Shown: positions 53,319 to 62,247 of the stretch, piece by piece
How the letters are laid out: each line of letters begins with the position of its first letter
Numbering within the stretch: position 1 is the stretch's first letter
Assembly (NCBI RefSeq): GCF_001547935.1
Contig: NZ_AP014635.1
Coordinates: 2,666,001-2,730,000, forward strand
Length of the DNA: 64,000 bases
DNA from: Vibrio tritonius
GTDB lineage: Bacteria > Pseudomonadota > Gammaproteobacteria > Enterobacterales > Vibrionaceae
Reading direction: 5' to 3'
Program-made: the position numbers and the translations under genes
Notes under the pieces: generated by a model
The model's input: only the letters and a program-made list of their open reading frames with translations
Told to the model about the DNA's origin: nothing
Databases searched by the model: none

Positions 53319-54420
53319 TTTTATCAGCCAGCTGCCACAGCGCACACATGCCCAACAACGTCACAGTAACCTAATTGGTTATGGTAAACAGACCATATTT
53401 AACACGCAGCGTGGTCATTTACGCATGGCCCTTTATCCTTTAAACGACCTAGATTCGTCGATAAAAGTGGCCGAATATCACACCGATTTAGGTTCCCTCA
53501 GTCTAGAAGCTGAGCAAGCTGAACATTGGCTCAATCAACTCTCAAGCGCCCCTTGTCCGAGCACTCTAAATCTTGACCAATCATGCTGGGAAGTGCAGTG
53601 GTATCAACAACAGATCCACCACGAGTTACTCCCTCTTTTTTATCCTTTAACCCGCATGATGATTGAAGATAACCACACGTTGGAACGTCATTGGTATCGA
53701 CTACATTGGCAGCAAGGGGATAGCCGCGCGAGTCTAACAATTGGCCTTACCGATGACACACTCAGCGAGTGGCTACGCCGTCACACTTGGCAGTCGATTG
53801 CAACTCTGGATACGGGGTCTCTTATACTCACCACCCCGCTCATTGTCGGTTCTTTGGCATTTGACCAAAAAGCCCTCAAGCAACTCAGCATTGGCGATGT
53901 TTTGCATTGTACTCAACCTCGTTTTTCCTGTGAGGGAATGGGAGCTTTGCAACTCGGCAGCACCCTTTTTACCCTGCAAGCAAATTTTGATGGAACCGTA
54001 TGCCACTATCTGGTCACTCAAAGGACATCCATTTTGCAGACAGAGAGCAGCATGAATCATTCCGAAGATTGGTCTTATGAATCAAACTTACCGCTTGAAG
54101 AGAGTCATTCTCTTTCCGCAAGCGACACGCTTCCTATTACCCTAACAATTCATGCCGGTGATGTAACGTTAAGCCTTGAAGAACTTAGCCAGCTAACGGT
54201 TGGTTCTCTACTCACGGCCAAGGGAGTGGCTCCGGGTCATGCGGAGTTGCGCCAAGGTCAGCGCCGTATTGCCAGTGGTGAACTCGTCAGCATTGAAGGT
54301 GAGCTAGGGTTACAGTTGACCGATATTTACCTACCCACTCGCCGTTTAACATCATCACCTGAGTTAAATGAGGAATTCGATAGTCGCACTGTAGAAACGG
54401 AGTCTGATTCATGGGATTAG
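53308..54420 (+). CDS. hrcQ: HrcQ, SctQ C-ring protein (unsplit)
   Basis: The 370-residue protein ends with a SpoA (surface presentation of antigens) domain ([36 protein letters not shown]); a second SpoA-like segment lies before it. In P. syringae this protein is split into HrcQA and HrcQB; here it is one chain as in Erwinia. The ATG at 53308 follows AAGG. It overlaps hrpP and hrcR. An internal start could yield a short C-terminal form, as in other SctQ genes; this was not established. Confidence 0.88.
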   Translation: MMPNFISQLPQRTHAQQRHSNLIGYGKQTIFNTQRGHLRMALYPLNDLDSSIKVAEYHTDLGSLSLEAEQAEHWLNQLSSAPCPSTLNLDQSCWEVQWYQQQIHHELLPLFYPLTRMMIEDNHTLERHWYRLHWQQGDSRASLTIGLTDDTLSEWLRRHTWQSIATLDTGSLILTTPLIVGSLAFDQKALKQLSIGDVLHCTQPRFSCEGMGALQLGSTLFTLQANFDGTVCHYLVTQRTSILQTESSMNHSEDWSYESNLPLEESHSLSASDTLPITLTIHAGDVTLSLEELSQLTVGSLLTAKGVAPGHAELRQGQRRIASGELVSIEGELGLQLTDIYLPTRRLTSSPELNEEFDSRTVETESDSWD

Positions 54421-55067
54421 GCCAAGTTGATCCGCTACTCTTTGCCCTGTTTTTAGGCGGCCTATCACTGTTACCTATGCTGCTCATTGTCTGCAGTGCC
54501 TTTCTCAAAATTGCCATGGTATTGCTCATCACTCGCAACGCCATGGGGGTTCAACAAGTGCCTCCTAATATGGCGATTTATGGCATCGCTCTGGCGGCCA
54601 CCTTTTTCGTCATGGCTCCGGTTTTTCACGACATAAGCGAAAGAGTCAAAGAGACGCCGCCTGATTTCAGCTCGCTGACGACCATGCAATCAAGCGTCAA
54701 TCACATTATTGGTCCTTTGCAACAATTTATGGTCAAAAATGCTAACCCTGATGTGATAGCCCACATCATGGATAACACCGCTCGAATGTGGCCAAAAGAG
54801 ATGGCGGAAAATGTGCAAAAAGACGACTTAATGGTGGTGATTCCGGCCTTTATGCTGTCTGAGTTACAAGCAGGTCTGCAAATTGGCTTTTTGATTTATA
54901 TCCCCTTTATCGTCATCGACTTGATTGTCTCTAACGTGTTACTCGCCTTAGGGATGCAAATGGTGTCGCCCATGACCATCTCATTACCACTGAAAATTTT
55001 ATTGTTCGTTTTGGTCGACGGATGGAGTCGTTTATTGGATGGTCTGTTCTACTCCTATCTGCACTGA
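54411..55067 (+). CDS. hrcR: HrcR, SctR export gate protein
   Basis: The 218-residue protein has four membrane helices and the conserved [35 protein letters not shown] and [20 protein letters not shown] blocks of the FliP/SctR family. It forms the core export gate with HrcS and HrcT. It starts within hrcQ. It is followed by an unusual 119-base gap before hrcS, although the rest of the operon is tightly packed. Confidence 0.96.
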   Translation: MGLGQVDPLLFALFLGGLSLLPMLLIVCSAFLKIAMVLLITRNAMGVQQVPPNMAIYGIALAATFFVMAPVFHDISERVKETPPDFSSLTTMQSSVNHIIGPLQQFMVKNANPDVIAHIMDNTARMWPKEMAENVQKDDLMVVIPAFMLSELQAGLQIGFLIYIPFIVIDLIVSNVLLALGMQMVSPMTISLPLKILLFVLVDGWSRLLDGLFYSYLH

Positions 55068-55186
55068 CCAAACTTTTGATTGATTTAACGTATCGGCTGG
55101 CATCCACCAGCGGAAGCAATCCATTGTCAGTGAACTGCTGCTGTTGAGTTTACTGTCACTGTTGGTTTAACGGATAGGCGCGTTTT

Positions 55187-55447
55187 ATGGATACTCTAAC
55201 TCTTTTTAAACAAGGTATGACTTTGGTGGTCATGCTTTCCGCCCCACCATTACTGGTTGCCCTTTTGGTTGGCGTTCTAACCTCATTGCTTCAAGCACTA
55301 TTCCAAGTCCAAGACCAAACGCTGCCTTTCGCTATAAAGCTGGTCTGTGTGGCCGTTACCCTAGCATTAACTGGTCGCTGGATTGGCGTAGAGATTTTGT
55401 CCTTTACCAGCGCCGCTTTTCAAGCCATGGCGTTCGTAGGTCATTAA
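55187..55447 (+). CDS. hrcS: HrcS, SctS export gate protein
   Basis: The 86-residue protein has two membrane helices and a FliQ/SctS pattern (GMTLVVMLSAPPLLVALLVGVLTSLLQA, FQVQDQTLPFAIKL). It is a component of the SctRST gate. The 119-base stretch before it (55068-55186) contains several stop codons and a short hydrophobic frame (VSELLLLSLLSLLV) that may be a remnant; no gene is called there. Confidence 0.95.
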   Translation: MDTLTLFKQGMTLVVMLSAPPLLVALLVGVLTSLLQALFQVQDQTLPFAIKLVCVAVTLALTGRWIGVEILSFTSAAFQAMAFVGH

Positions 55448-55449
55448 CC

Positions 55450-56247
55450 ATGGTATTTACAATGATCCCACAACTGAGTGATTGGATACTTGCCATGACC
55501 TTAGCCATGGCTCGTCTGTTGCCTTGTTTGATCTTCATTCCTCTGTTCTCGTTTCATGAACTGAAAGGCGTGCTGCGCTACTGTGTTGTGGTGGTACTGT
55601 CGCTGATGGTCGCCCCAGGCATACACGCAGCGCTTCCTAAAGATCATGCTTGGATCACTTGGTTTGCTCTCTATTTCAAAGAGGGATGCCTAGGGATACT
55701 GCTTGGCACACTACTTTCCATTCCATTTTGGTTGTTCGAATCCGTGGGGGCACTCTTTGATAACCAACGTGGCGCCTTAATGGGCGGGCAGTTAAACCCA
55801 AGTCTTGGGGTTGATTTCACCCCTCTTGGCTTTTTGTTCAAACAATCGCTCATGGTGATGATGATCACTTCAGGCTCGTTTCTCGGCCTAATGCAAGTGA
55901 TCTGGGATAGCTACTTGTTGTGGCCACCAACGCAATGGACCCCTTTACCAACCCCAGACGGCTTTTCCGTCTATTTAGAATTACTCACTAAGGCGTTCTC
56001 CGACTTGGTGCTCTACGCAGCGCCCTTAGTCGGCCTACTGTTATTCATCGAATTTGGCATGGCCATACTAAGTTTATACAGCCCACAATTGCAGGTATTT
56101 ATTTTAGCCATGCCGATTAAGTGCTTGGTGGGATTGCTCTTTGTGATCTTCTATATGCCGAACCTGTTTGACTTTATCAGCCAGCGGAACCTCGACTGGC
56201 CGAACTTGTCACAGACGCTCTCATTGTTACTCCAAATCCCCAAGTAA
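55450..56247 (+). CDS. hrcT: HrcT, SctT export gate protein
   Basis: The 265-residue membrane protein belongs to the FliR/SctT family: MARLLPCLIFIPLF, the Gly-rich ALFDNQRGALMGGQLNP motif with FTPLGFLFKQ, and the FIEFGMAILSLYSPQLQVFILAMPIK segment. It forms the export gate with HrcR and HrcS. It lies two bases after hrcS. Confidence 0.96.
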   Translation: MVFTMIPQLSDWILAMTLAMARLLPCLIFIPLFSFHELKGVLRYCVVVVLSLMVAPGIHAALPKDHAWITWFALYFKEGCLGILLGTLLSIPFWLFESVGALFDNQRGALMGGQLNPSLGVDFTPLGFLFKQSLMVMMITSGSFLGLMQVIWDSYLLWPPTQWTPLPTPDGFSVYLELLTKAFSDLVLYAAPLVGLLLFIEFGMAILSLYSPQLQVFILAMPIKCLVGLLFVIFYMPNLFDFISQRNLDWPNLSQTLSLLLQIPK

Positions 56248-56259
56248 TAGAGTGGTTCT

Positions 56260-57354
56260 ATGAGTGAAAAAACCGAAAAACCCACCCCGAAGAAAATTCG
56301 TGATTCACGCAAAAAAGGGCAAGTGGGCCAGAGTCAGGACGTACCCAAACTGCTTATCGTCACCGCTCTTATCGAGATTATTCTTGCCATGGTAGAAGAT
56401 GGTATGAAGCAGCTAGAAACTCTCGTCGCTTCTCCCTTATCTCTGATGAACCAACCTTTTGGCTATGCTCTTAACGCGGTTATTGTTGACTGCTTTAGTA
56501 TTGCTATCGCCATGATGGGAATTGTGTTGGGCGTCGCCGTTATAATGCGCTTAGCCGGCGCTTGGTTGCAGTTTGGATTTTTATTTGCACCAGAAGCTCT
56601 AAAAGTTGACTTCAATAAACTCAACCCAGCGACACAACTAAAAAACATGTTTTCCGGCAAAAAATGGTTTGAACTACTCAATAGCCTATTAAAAGCCATT
56701 ATTCTTGGCTTATTAATTTATTGGCTGCTGTATCAAGCCTTGCCGACCCTGATCAAGCTGCCTTACCTGTCACTTACCGAAAGTTGGCTTGCCATTGCAA
56801 CGCTGTTTAGTCATGTGGCCCGCAGCTGTTTGTTAGTCTTGTTAGTACTCGCCGCTCTCGATTTTGGAATGCAAAAGTACTTTTATTTTAAAGGCTTGCG
56901 CATGAGTAAAGACGACATCAAAAACGAATTTAAAAACTCGGAAGGCGATCCCCATACCAAGGGACATCGCCGCTCAGAAGCAAGGCGACTTGCGAACGAA
57001 GAACCACAACCACGCAAAAATAAGCCGGTATTAAATGAAGCCGATATGTTGGTGGTAAACCCTACCCACTTTGCAGTCGCATTATTTTATCAATCAGAAA
57101 GCACACCATTACCTTTAATTATGACGAAAGGACAAGATGAAGATGCTTTGGATTTGATTGAGCAGGCAAAACAAAAAAACATTCCTGTGATTCGTTTTAT
57201 TTGGCTAGCGAGAACATTATATAAAAATGATATTGGCAGTTATATTCCTCGAGAAACCTTACGATATGTTGCAAAGATATACCAGGTATTACATAAATTT
57301 GATACAGAGAACGTTTCCGATGTTTATAGCCAAATATCCGACATAGAGTCTTAA
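56260..57354 (+). CDS. hrcU: HrcU, SctU autocleaving export switch protein
   Basis: The 364-residue protein starts SEKTEKPTPKKIRDSRKKGQVGQS, has four membrane helices to about residue 210, and has a cytoplasmic domain with the autocleavage site Asn-Pro-Thr-His (MLVVNPTHFAVALFYQ). Cleavage between Asn and Pro allows the switch from pilus to effector export together with HrpP. It is last in the hrpQ operon, followed by an AT-rich gap and a terminator. Confidence 0.96.
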   Translation: MSEKTEKPTPKKIRDSRKKGQVGQSQDVPKLLIVTALIEIILAMVEDGMKQLETLVASPLSLMNQPFGYALNAVIVDCFSIAIAMMGIVLGVAVIMRLAGAWLQFGFLFAPEALKVDFNKLNPATQLKNMFSGKKWFELLNSLLKAIILGLLIYWLLYQALPTLIKLPYLSLTESWLAIATLFSHVARSCLLVLLVLAALDFGMQKYFYFKGLRMSKDDIKNEFKNSEGDPHTKGHRRSEARRLANEEPQPRKNKPVLNEADMLVVNPTHFAVALFYQSESTPLPLIMTKGQDEDALDLIEQAKQKNIPVIRFIWLARTLYKNDIGSYIPRETLRYVAKIYQVLHKFDTENVSDVYSQISDIES

Positions 57355-57446
57355 TTAAAAATATGACAACAATATAAAAGATTAAAGAAGAATCATTGAC
57401 ACTAGTTCCAAAAAACAAGAGAAAATGGAGTTATTACTCTAACTTA

Positions 57447-57481
57447 CATAATTAAGCAAAAGCTTAATTATGTATTTTTAT
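57447..57481 (+). terminator. Terminator of the export operon, in the 57355-57729 gap
   Basis: CATAATTAAGC and GCTTAATTATG form an 11-bp stem around AAAA, followed by TATTTTTAT. The surrounding 375-base gap is markedly AT-rich and carries the hrpL promoter region. No sigma-54 site with correct GG-N10-GC spacing was found; the nearest candidate (TTGGAACAAAGTAGCG near 57651) has nine bases. Confidence 0.8.
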
Positions 57482-57729
57482 ACCTGTAGGAATATCCTTA
57501 CAAAAAAATAATCCAATTTAAAAAACCTTATAAAGCTAGAGACAATCCCTTACTAAAATAATTCAACGTATTGAATATAAACAAATAATTTAATTTAAAC
57601 CAATCGGTTAATATTATTAAAAAGTAAATTACATTTATTTACACTGTCTTGGAACAAAGTAGCGAATTCTTTTACTTATTAAACATCGCTAGATTCACTG
57701 GCGTTATTAATAATTAAATAGGTAAAAGC

Positions 57730-58278
57730 ATGAATAGTTCAATTTCTTTCCAAGAATTCAAAAAACCAGTAATAAACATAGAAGAGTTATACAAAAGTCA
57801 AAATGAACGTCTACGTCGTTTTATTCAGAAGAAAGTGTGGCATGAAGAAGATGCAGAAGAAATCTTGCAACTAACCTACTTAGAAGCCATGCGTTGTAAA
57901 GACAAATTCAGTGGCGCATCCAAACCGGAAACTTGGTTATTTGGTATCGCAGTAAACTTAACTCGTAATTATTTCAAACAATACTACGGACAGACGGTTT
58001 TAGTCGACGAAATGACCGAAGCCATGAGCCAAGAGTTACAGAGCGACGTGGATGAAAATCCGGCAATGTTAGTAGAGCACGAACGTCTCCTAAATCGCAC
58101 CATGGAAGCGATTGAAAACCTACCCAGCGAAACCCAATCCATTTTAAAGCTGATCATAGATGAAGACCTAAGTTACCAAGACACTGCAGACTATATTGGT
58201 ATTCCTATTGGCACCATTCGTTCTCGATTGTCACGCGCACGCCAAACATTAAAAAGTTACCTGGAGCCCTCTGCCTAA
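57730..58278 (+). CDS. hrpL: HrpL, ECF sigma factor of the Hrp regulon
   Basis: The 182-residue ECF sigma factor has region 2 (LRRFIQKKVWHEEDAEEILQ, AMRCKDKFSGASKPETWLFG) and region 4 (LPSETQSILKLIIDEDLSYQDTADYIGIPIGTIRSRLSRARQ; given in outline). It sits inside the Hrp island, where eight promoters carry GGAACT-N15/16-CCACNNA, the HrpL recognition pattern. AGG precedes the ATG. It should direct RNA polymerase to all structural and effector units. How it is itself activated is unclear, because neither hrpS nor a proper sigma-54 site is seen. Confidence 0.93.
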   Translation: MNSSISFQEFKKPVINIEELYKSQNERLRRFIQKKVWHEEDAEEILQLTYLEAMRCKDKFSGASKPETWLFGIAVNLTRNYFKQYYGQTVLVDEMTEAMSQELQSDVDENPAMLVEHERLLNRTMEAIENLPSETQSILKLIIDEDLSYQDTADYIGIPIGTIRSRLSRARQTLKSYLEPSA

Positions 58279-58535
58279 TGCTATGTAACCGCCATCTAAT
58301 CCCTTTAAGATTCAGGCGTGATAACCACTTTGATACCATGTTAGACCAATGGCCCGTTATTATCACCCCCCCTTCTCCACCGCCAAACTGCCGTACACCG
58401 TTCCCTAAACACTTATTCTTACTCACCTATTCTCTTCTTGATTCACTCCTACTTACTCCACTCTCAAAAATTAGAGTAATAAATCTAGTTTTGCGTCTCA
58501 CGTTACTTCTTAGTCGAGGTCCTCCATTCCCAAAA

Positions 58536-58563
58536 GGAACTGAACCCTTAGCAACGCCACTCA
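58536..58563 (+). promoter_or_regulatory. HrpL-dependent promoter of the chaperone-like gene
   Basis: GGAACT-N15-CCACTCA, 46 bases before the start. It lies in the 330-base gap after hrpL (58279-58608), which otherwise contains only a proline-rich open frame judged not real. Confidence 0.87.
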
Positions 58564-58608
58564 GCACCAGAACACGTGTTCTATTTTTATTTTACTAACA
58601 ACGAGGCC

Positions 58609-59037
58609 ATGGACATGACCCCCACACAAACTAAAACTGATCAATACCTACGCAATTTCGCACATTCAATGAATACACAATTGAGCCTACGTAACGGCGT
58701 GTGTGCCATTTATGATCACCTTTCCCAACAAAATGCGGTGGTTGAAGTCCCTGATTTTAGCGACAACATTATCTTCCACTGTGTGATCATGACATTACCT
58801 AGCGATCTCAGTGCAGAGGTCATGCGAAAAATCCTGCTATTGAACTTTGAAATCAGCGCCATGCAGGGGTGCTGGCTCGCCATTGATGAACAACAGCAAT
58901 TGTGCCTCTGCCATCTATTGCCGATTGATAAAACCGATCAACAACTCTTCAACGACTCACTGATTGGCTTTATCGAACAAGTAAAGCAAGTACGCCCATT
59001 TGTAACACCTTGGTTCTCAGCGCCTGTCACTCACTAG
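58609..59037 (+). CDS. CesT-family type III secretion chaperone
   Basis: The 142-residue acidic protein fits the CesT chaperone pattern: a helix of about 20 residues, strands (HLSQQNAVVEVPDFSDNIIF), a dimerisation helix (LSAEVMRKILLLNFEISAMQG), strand pair CWLAIDEQQQLCLCHLLP, and a final helix. Starts at 58609 or 58615 both follow GAGG; the longer frame from 58576 is unlikely. AvrE effectors need such a chaperone (AvrF/DspF), usually encoded beside them; none is present beside avrE here, so this gene is a good candidate for that role (inference). Confidence 0.75.
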   Translation: MDMTPTQTKTDQYLRNFAHSMNTQLSLRNGVCAIYDHLSQQNAVVEVPDFSDNIIFHCVIMTLPSDLSAEVMRKILLLNFEISAMQGCWLAIDEQQQLCLCHLLPIDKTDQQLFNDSLIGFIEQVKQVRPFVTPWFSAPVTH

Positions 59038-59044
59038 CAGCATT

Positions 59045-59080
59045 TGTGCATGCGGCAGGTGATGCCCTGTCGCATGCACA
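59045..59080. repeat. Long inverted repeat after the chaperone-like gene
   Basis: TGTGCATGCGGCAGG and CCTGTCGCATGCACA pair with one mismatch around TGATGC. There is no T tract; it may stop transcription or protect the chaperone mRNA. It lies just upstream of the hrpF promoter. Confidence 0.6.
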
Positions 59081-59108
59081 GCAGCTTGGTTAACCGTCAA
59101 CTCCACTG

Positions 59109-59136
59109 GGAACTAATTTAGCTCACATTCCACCCA
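59109..59136 (+). promoter_or_regulatory. HrpL-dependent promoter of hrpF-hrpG-hrcC-hrpT-hrpV
   Basis: GGAACT-N15-CCACCCA, 80 bases before hrpF. Confidence 0.87.
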
Positions 59137-59215
59137 AGCTTTGTATCGAGTAAAACCGAGCTGCGGCAACATGTTTTGCGCGCAACACCCACACTGTTTT
59201 ATCAAGGAGAGACTG

Positions 59216-59437
59216 ATGCCATCCGTTGAATCTGTACGCCATCGTCTAGACATGCAATTTGAACGCACCCAAAACAACATGGACAAATTGGTGACCAACT
59301 TAGACAACGCATCATTAGATGATATCTATGCGTTTAACTCGGCGATGCGCCAAAACGCCACCGCGAGTTGGGCAGTCAACCAAGAGCTGCAAGTCAAACA
59401 CAACTTGGCAAAAGCCATCATTAACGAAATACGCTAA
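59216..59437 (+). CDS. hrpF: HrpF, small Hrp pilin-adaptor/SctE-type protein
   Basis: The 73-residue protein starts at 59216 behind a clear AAGGAG site; the longer frame from 59141 overlaps the promoter region and is rejected. It is helical (MQFERTQNNMDKLVTNLDNA, WAVNQELQVKHNLAKAII) and matches HrpF of the Pseudomonas/Erwinia type in length and position. This is not the large translocon protein also called HrpF in Xanthomonas. It overlaps hrpG by one base. Confidence 0.8.
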   Translation: MPSVESVRHRLDMQFERTQNNMDKLVTNLDNASLDDIYAFNSAMRQNATASWAVNQELQVKHNLAKAIINEIR

Positions 59438-59892
59438 TGATGTTATCGATCACAGAGCTAACCGCCACCTTAGACCATTGGTTAACGCAAGGGACGCCCA
59501 ATATTGCCATCGAAGTGGACAAGCGTCCGATTGATCTAACTCAGATGGATCGCGGGGTAACAATGCGCATTCCATTTCCGCTAACGCTTTCTCAATGTCC
59601 TCATCCAGGAATGTTGGTCATGTTAACGGGAATGGGATCTGATCGTTTCACTGCCCTACCAAGTCTTGATTGTCATGGTCAGTATCATTTAGTGGATTTT
59701 ATCGCTATGGATAAGAAATCACCTTCTGTTGAACCTCTTATGGCCAGAATTGAGCAGATCGTAAATCAAGTCACCTGTTGGCAAGCGTGTTTAAAAACAC
59801 AATTTCCTGATTTGGATGAGACACCTAAGCAACGACCCAATCAGGTTCCTTTTGTTCCGTTGAGTTTGTCACAGCAACTGCGACCGTTTTGA
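59437..59892 (+). CDS. hrpG: HrpG, chaperone-like regulator of HrpV
   Basis: The 151-residue soluble protein lies between hrpF and hrcC, the hrpG position. In P. syringae HrpG is chaperone-like, binds HrpV and relieves its repression. Sequence conservation is limited, so the call rests on order, length and a chaperone-like strand/helix pattern (NIAIEVDKRPIDLTQM, GMLVMLTGMGSDRF, HLVDFIAMD). A second ATG lies one codon downstream. This is not the Xanthomonas regulator of the same name. Confidence 0.72.
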   Translation: MMLSITELTATLDHWLTQGTPNIAIEVDKRPIDLTQMDRGVTMRIPFPLTLSQCPHPGMLVMLTGMGSDRFTALPSLDCHGQYHLVDFIAMDKKSPSVEPLMARIEQIVNQVTCWQACLKTQFPDLDETPKQRPNQVPFVPLSLSQQLRPF

Positions 59893-59959
59893 CAGTACGA
59901 GTGGTTTTAACAATCCAACCGAATAAAAAGAACTTTCTGTAATCCAGCATGAGCACATT

Positions 59960-62023
59960 ATGAAAAAGACGATTCATTGGTTTCCTCTGGTTCTGACGCT
60001 ATTTGTCATGTTAACCAGCACCGCCGTCCATGGTGCCGTACCAACCAAATGGCAAAGCACGGCATACGCGTTTGATGCCCAAAAAACACCCTTGATTGAC
60101 GCTTTAAACGAATTTGCCAAAACATTCGGCGTGAAGCTAAATCTGGGTAAAGTCAGTGGTGTGGTTAATGGAAAATTACGTGCCGCTTCAGCAACGGATT
60201 ATTTGAATCGGCTAGCTTTGGAGCATCAGTTTTTATGGTTCGTTTACAATGGCACCCTTTACGTTAGCCCGCTTGACGATCAAACCTCGACCACCATAGA
60301 AGTGTCTCAAGATGCGATATCCGACCTCAAAAATGCTCTAACTCAAGTCGGTTTACTCGACAAACGCTTTGGTTGGGGGGAGTTACCCGATGAAGGCATC
60401 GTGATGGTCTCTGGTCCAACTCGCTACGTAGAACTGATTCAAAAATTCAGTAAAAAGAAAAAGAGCAAAGAAGACAAAATGCAAGTCATGGTCTTCCCGC
60501 TAAAATACGCATTAGTAGGCGATCGTGACATCAAGTTTCGTGACAAAAACATCCAAATTCCAGGCATTGCCAGTATGCTGCGCGATCTACTCGAAGGACA
60601 CAAAAATGCACCAATGGCAATGAACACAAATGGACTAACGTTAGACAGTAGCTTGCAATCACTCGGTAATTTGCAAACCTTGGCTGAACAGCGCATGCAG
60701 AGCAAAATGCTGGGTAATAGCATGAGCCAAAGCCAAGTCAACTCCCAACTAACTAGCAAACGCAGCTCAGGCTCCAAGATCAGTGCGGATACACGTAATA
60801 ACGCCGTACTGATTCGTGATGATATTGATAAACGTCAGATGTATCAGGATTTGATCAACAAGCTGGATCGTCCGCGTAACGTGATTGAAATCGATGCGGT
60901 TATCCTTGACATAGACAAAAACAAACTCGATCAATTAGGTATTAACTGGCAGGTCGGCGCAGGGAGCACCGAAGCACAGATCAACCCAGCGGGGGTGACA
61001 CCGTTTCTTTCTACAGGCACCGCAGCAACGGTGATGATCCAAGACTTTGGTCACTTCTTTGCTAATATTCGCGCGCTAGAAAATCAAGGTGAAGCATCGC
61101 TTATCGCCAATCCATCCATCTTAACCATCGAAAATCAACCGGCAGTGATCGACTTTAATGACACGGCGTACATCAGTTCCATTGGTGAACGAGTGGCCAA
61201 CGTCTCCCCCGTCACGGCCGGCACAAGCTTGCAAGTTATTCCACGCATGATCGAATCAGCCACCGCGCCACTGATTCAACTTTCTTTAGATATTGAAGAT
61301 GGCCGAATTGAATACAACGATAGCAGCACAACGCCTACCGTAAACCGGGGCACCATAAGCACTCAAGCGATTATGCAGACGCAACGCTCTTTGGTAGTCG
61401 GTGGTTTTAAAGTGGAAAAAAACGCCCAGCAAGAGAGCAAAGTGCCTTTACTTGGCGACATTCCGGGCGTGGGCAAACTGTTTAGCTACAAAAATAACGA
61501 CCAATCAAAACGTGAACGCCTCTTTATTATCACGCCACGCTTAGTAGGTAATGAATTGAATCCTCATCAATTTATCCCAGAAGAGGACAATGACAATGTC
61601 CAACAAGCGCTAGATAAAGACCGCGCCAAACGGTTGGGGATTACTCGCACTCTGGTTTCTAAGGCACTGACTCAACTGAACAACTTGTTTTTACCCGATG
61701 GATTTAGCGCTGAAAAAGAGATTCCTTATACGCTAGAACACTATTGCCAACGTACCGAAGGTGTCACTTTCAATCGCAAGAATCGCGAATGGTACACCGG
61801 CGAAAAATTTGCACTGTTAGTCGGAACCGTGACCAATAAAACCGACCACTCGATTCGTTTTGATGAAGCCACTTGTACTCATCGCGACACGCTTGCTGTT
61901 GCGGTACGTCCTAGCACCTTAATGGGGCCCGGCGAATCAGCAGAAGTGATGCTTGCAGTGATCAAACCAGAAACTGATAAGCCCACCCGTACGTCATTGC
62001 TTGATAATGCAGTCAGTCACTAA
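59960..62023 (+). CDS. hrcC: HrcC, SctC outer-membrane secretin
   Basis: The 687-residue protein has a signal peptide (IHWFPLVLTLFVMLTSTAVHGA) and an N0 domain (AQKTPLIDALNEFAKTFGV). The N1/N3 ring domains contain a polar insert (about 225-275), and the secretin core has RNVIEIDAVILDIDKN, GEASLIANPSILTIENQPAVIDF and the C-terminal VPLLGDIPGVGKLFSYK motif. A C-terminal S-domain-like tail may bind the pilotin. It forms the outer-membrane channel of the Hrp machine. The next gene encodes a lipoprotein likely to act as pilotin. Confidence 0.96.
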   Translation: MKKTIHWFPLVLTLFVMLTSTAVHGAVPTKWQSTAYAFDAQKTPLIDALNEFAKTFGVKLNLGKVSGVVNGKLRAASATDYLNRLALEHQFLWFVYNGTLYVSPLDDQTSTTIEVSQDAISDLKNALTQVGLLDKRFGWGELPDEGIVMVSGPTRYVELIQKFSKKKKSKEDKMQVMVFPLKYALVGDRDIKFRDKNIQIPGIASMLRDLLEGHKNAPMAMNTNGLTLDSSLQSLGNLQTLAEQRMQSKMLGNSMSQSQVNSQLTSKRSSGSKISADTRNNAVLIRDDIDKRQMYQDLINKLDRPRNVIEIDAVILDIDKNKLDQLGINWQVGAGSTEAQINPAGVTPFLSTGTAATVMIQDFGHFFANIRALENQGEASLIANPSILTIENQPAVIDFNDTAYISSIGERVANVSPVTAGTSLQVIPRMIESATAPLIQLSLDIEDGRIEYNDSSTTPTVNRGTISTQAIMQTQRSLVVGGFKVEKNAQQESKVPLLGDIPGVGKLFSYKNNDQSKRERLFIITPRLVGNELNPHQFIPEEDNDNVQQALDKDRAKRLGITRTLVSKALTQLNNLFLPDGFSAEKEIPYTLEHYCQRTEGVTFNRKNREWYTGEKFALLVGTVTNKTDHSIRFDEATCTHRDTLAVAVRPSTLMGPGESAEVMLAVIKPETDKPTRTSLLDNAVSH

Positions 62024-62034
62024 GGAGCTTTTAG

Positions 62035-62247
62035 ATGTTATACCGCCAAGCATTACTGTGCCTTTTCATCACTTTAATTAGTGGCTGTGCCACCACTAGC
62101 ACTAACGTACCCAAGTGCTTAGATAACCATTGTGCAAGAGAAATGTCCTCACCAACGCAGTTGGTGATCTGGTGGGGACCCGCCCTGCGTGACGAATTGA
62201 AAAAAGACCCAGATACCACCGTATACGATTTAAGCCAATATGATTAA
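62035..62247 (+). CDS. hrpT: HrpT lipoprotein, likely pilotin
   Basis: The 70-residue protein has a lipoprotein signal with lipobox Leu-Ile-Ser-Gly-Cys (LCLFITLISGC), giving a small periplasmic-facing domain (SSPTQLVIWWGPALRDELKK). HrpT of P. syringae has the same size and place between hrcC and hrpV and helps place the secretin. Its 3' end overlaps hrpV by eight bases. Confidence 0.85.
   Translation: MLYRQALLCLFITLISGCATTSTNVPKCLDNHCAREMSSPTQLVIWWGPALRDELKKDPDTTVYDLSQYD

Noticed and set aside
57640..57670. Possible sigma-54 promoter before hrpL (TTGGAACAAAGTAGCG)
   Set aside because: Spacing between GG and GC is nine bases instead of ten and the conserved TGGCAC/TTGC bases are missing.
58278..58598. 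Open frame of 106 residues between hrpL and the chaperone gene
   Set aside because: Proline- and leucine-rich composition, no ribosome-binding site, and it runs over a strong hrp box.
59141..59215. N-terminal extension of hrpF
   Set aside because: It adds 25 residues starting five bases after the hrp box, upstream of the clear AAGGAG-ATG start.
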